Below are positions 62,671-64,000 of a stretch of 64,000 bases of DNA, in pieces. The DNA lies in NCBI GenBank assembly GCA_039619475.1, contig CM077115.1:31137083-31201082 (forward strand). Reading direction: 5' to 3'. The DNA is from Icerya purchasi. Its lineage: Eukaryota; Arthropoda; Insecta; Hemiptera; Monophlebidae. Position numbers and translations under genes: made by a program. The notes under the pieces were generated by a model. The model had not been told where the DNA came from, searched no databases, and saw only the letters and a program-made list of their open reading frames with translations. Position 1 is the first letter of the stretch. Each line of letters starts with the position of its first letter.

Positions 62671-64000
62671 CTACGGAGAAAACCACTTTTTTCGTAATGG
62701 GGATCAGCGCGATTAAAATAATTTTTCGAGAATTAAAATTCTACCAAAATGTAAGAATCTACCTAAAACGATCTTACCCCCGTACGTTCCATTTAATTTT
62801 AAATAATAATACGTATTTTATATTAGTGGTAATAATAATAATAATATATTAGGAATTATGTGCAAGTGCATAAAACTAAAAATTAAACTTTGTGTTTGTT
62901 CTGGATTAAAATTTCTTTCGGGAATCCGGCCAAGGATATGAGTTTTTATCTGGATATGCCGAAGAGGTTTTTGATACCGCTACTTTCAGCTTTATATATA
63001 TATATATATGTTATAATAACTTCGTACGTTGGTGTGAGGAGTTCGGGGTTTGCATATTTTACTTTACGGCAAGTGCTTTTTTTTTTTTTTTTATCCGTTT
63101 AATTTCAAGTAGTTAGTCTTACACCGTCCAAATAATTCAACGGAGATTGACCAGTATTCATTTTTTTGCGAGGAAAAAAGGTATAATATTCGTATATAGG
63201 TATATATGTATGTTTATATATAGCAGGGTAATTTGACAAAAAAAATTTATATTCAAAAGATGACTTCATGATTATGGCCATTTAACAGACAAATTCGCTG
63301 TCGTACATTAATGTTTCGCGGAGACCTGAAATAAGTGTACGGAAGACGAAATATATAAGCTGTGACTCAGCCGGCGAAAATAAATTCCGCATCATAACTC
63401 GCATTGTTGTTAGAGGTAAGACTGGTTGATTTATCGTCAGCTAGCTCATAATATTTCAAGATACGGCCCGCGCTGGCCTTAGCAGAATAGATGATTGTCG
63501 GCCCTCTCGTCGTGTATCTAGCTAAGCGCTGCTATATGTGCTAGAAAAACGGAAACAAATGGTTAGATTATTTTACGTAAAATAACCAAAGTGAAAAGGA
63601 AATTCCGGGAAAATGTCGGCTTCGAATTTTACTGAGAAATCACGTGCAAAGACCAAGCAGACAAATGCTTCCAGACCGATTTTTTAAAATTATTTCTCTA
63701 GAATCTCGCAATTACTACGTATATTTTTATTTCTGTTTTTTTTTTTTTTCTTTTTCTCTGTCAACATTTGATACTTCCCTGAACTGGTCTGTAATTTATA
63801 CACGTTCTTCGTTCTGATATAGTTCGCAGGGGAAAAATATATAATTTTCTACCTAGAGCACAGGCTCGCTTCTAGCAAAATTTCAAAATTACCGAAAAGT
63901 TGAATGACATTTGAAAAGTTGTATGACATTTTAATTGTATTCATTTTGAAGAAAAAAAACAAAAAAACACAAAACAGCTAAATTTGAATTCAAAAAACAA
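62671..64000. other. Non-coding right edge
   Basis: T-runs near 63,077-63,092 and 63,738-63,750 and short (AT)n runs. No coding domain. Confidence 0.5.

Overview
This is a 64 kb stretch of AT-rich eukaryotic nuclear DNA, almost certainly from an insect or another arthropod. It carries Jockey-, R1-, I- and RTE-type non-LTR retrotransposons, Penelope-like retroelements with a GIY-YIG endonuclease, a ZMYM1-like hAT relic, a Tc1/mariner fold-back and a tRNA-type SINE. Poly(A/T) runs and (TA)n, (ATT)n and (TG)n microsatellites are common. I find no convincing host gene, rRNA, tRNA, operon or CRISPR array. It reads as intergenic or intronic DNA built by repeated transposon insertion.

Layout. 1-11.4 kb: non-coding DNA with two probable Penelope-end remnants, one SINE copy, an unclassified dispersed repeat, and a decayed hAT element (8.72-10.22 kb) with matching terminal inverted repeats and an 8-bp target duplication. 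11.4-20.4 kb: a three-layer nest. A 22-bp minisatellite was split by a 5'-truncated, decayed Jockey element, and that element was later split by a 5.1 kb R1-clade element whose ORF2 is broken by two in-frame stops. 20.4-30.4 kb: two SINE copies, Penelope-like element A (23.75-25.46 kb, 12-bp target duplication), a pre-miRNA-like hairpin, a possible piggyBac-type end and a second copy of the dispersed repeat. 30.4-39 kb: an R1 3' relic, Penelope-like element B (a 1.6 kb near-palindrome with a 12-bp target duplication), a mini fold-back relative and an RTE-type relic. 39.07-43.65 kb: a full-length Jockey element with both ORFs open, a poly(A) tail and a 13-bp target duplication. 44-53 kb: a mariner fold-back, a 30-bp tandem repeat and an RTE-type relic. 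53.16-58.19 kb: a full-length I-superfamily element with both ORFs open, a (TAA)n tail and an 11-bp target duplication; its ORF2 has no RNase H domain. 58.72-59.73 kb: a truncated I-type 3' end that does carry RNase H. The right end has a further RTE-type relic at 62 kb.

Activity. Only the Jockey element at 39-43.6 kb and the I-type element at 53-58 kb look potentially autonomous: both have ORF1 (zinc-knuckle RNA-binding protein) and ORF2 (APE endonuclease plus reverse transcriptase) open, with catalytic motifs present. The R1, older Jockey, RTE and hAT copies are dead. The two Penelope copies are truncated, but their four arms share identical hammerhead-like motifs, which suggests recent insertion or arm homogenisation. 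All large non-LTR insertions lie on the minus strand.
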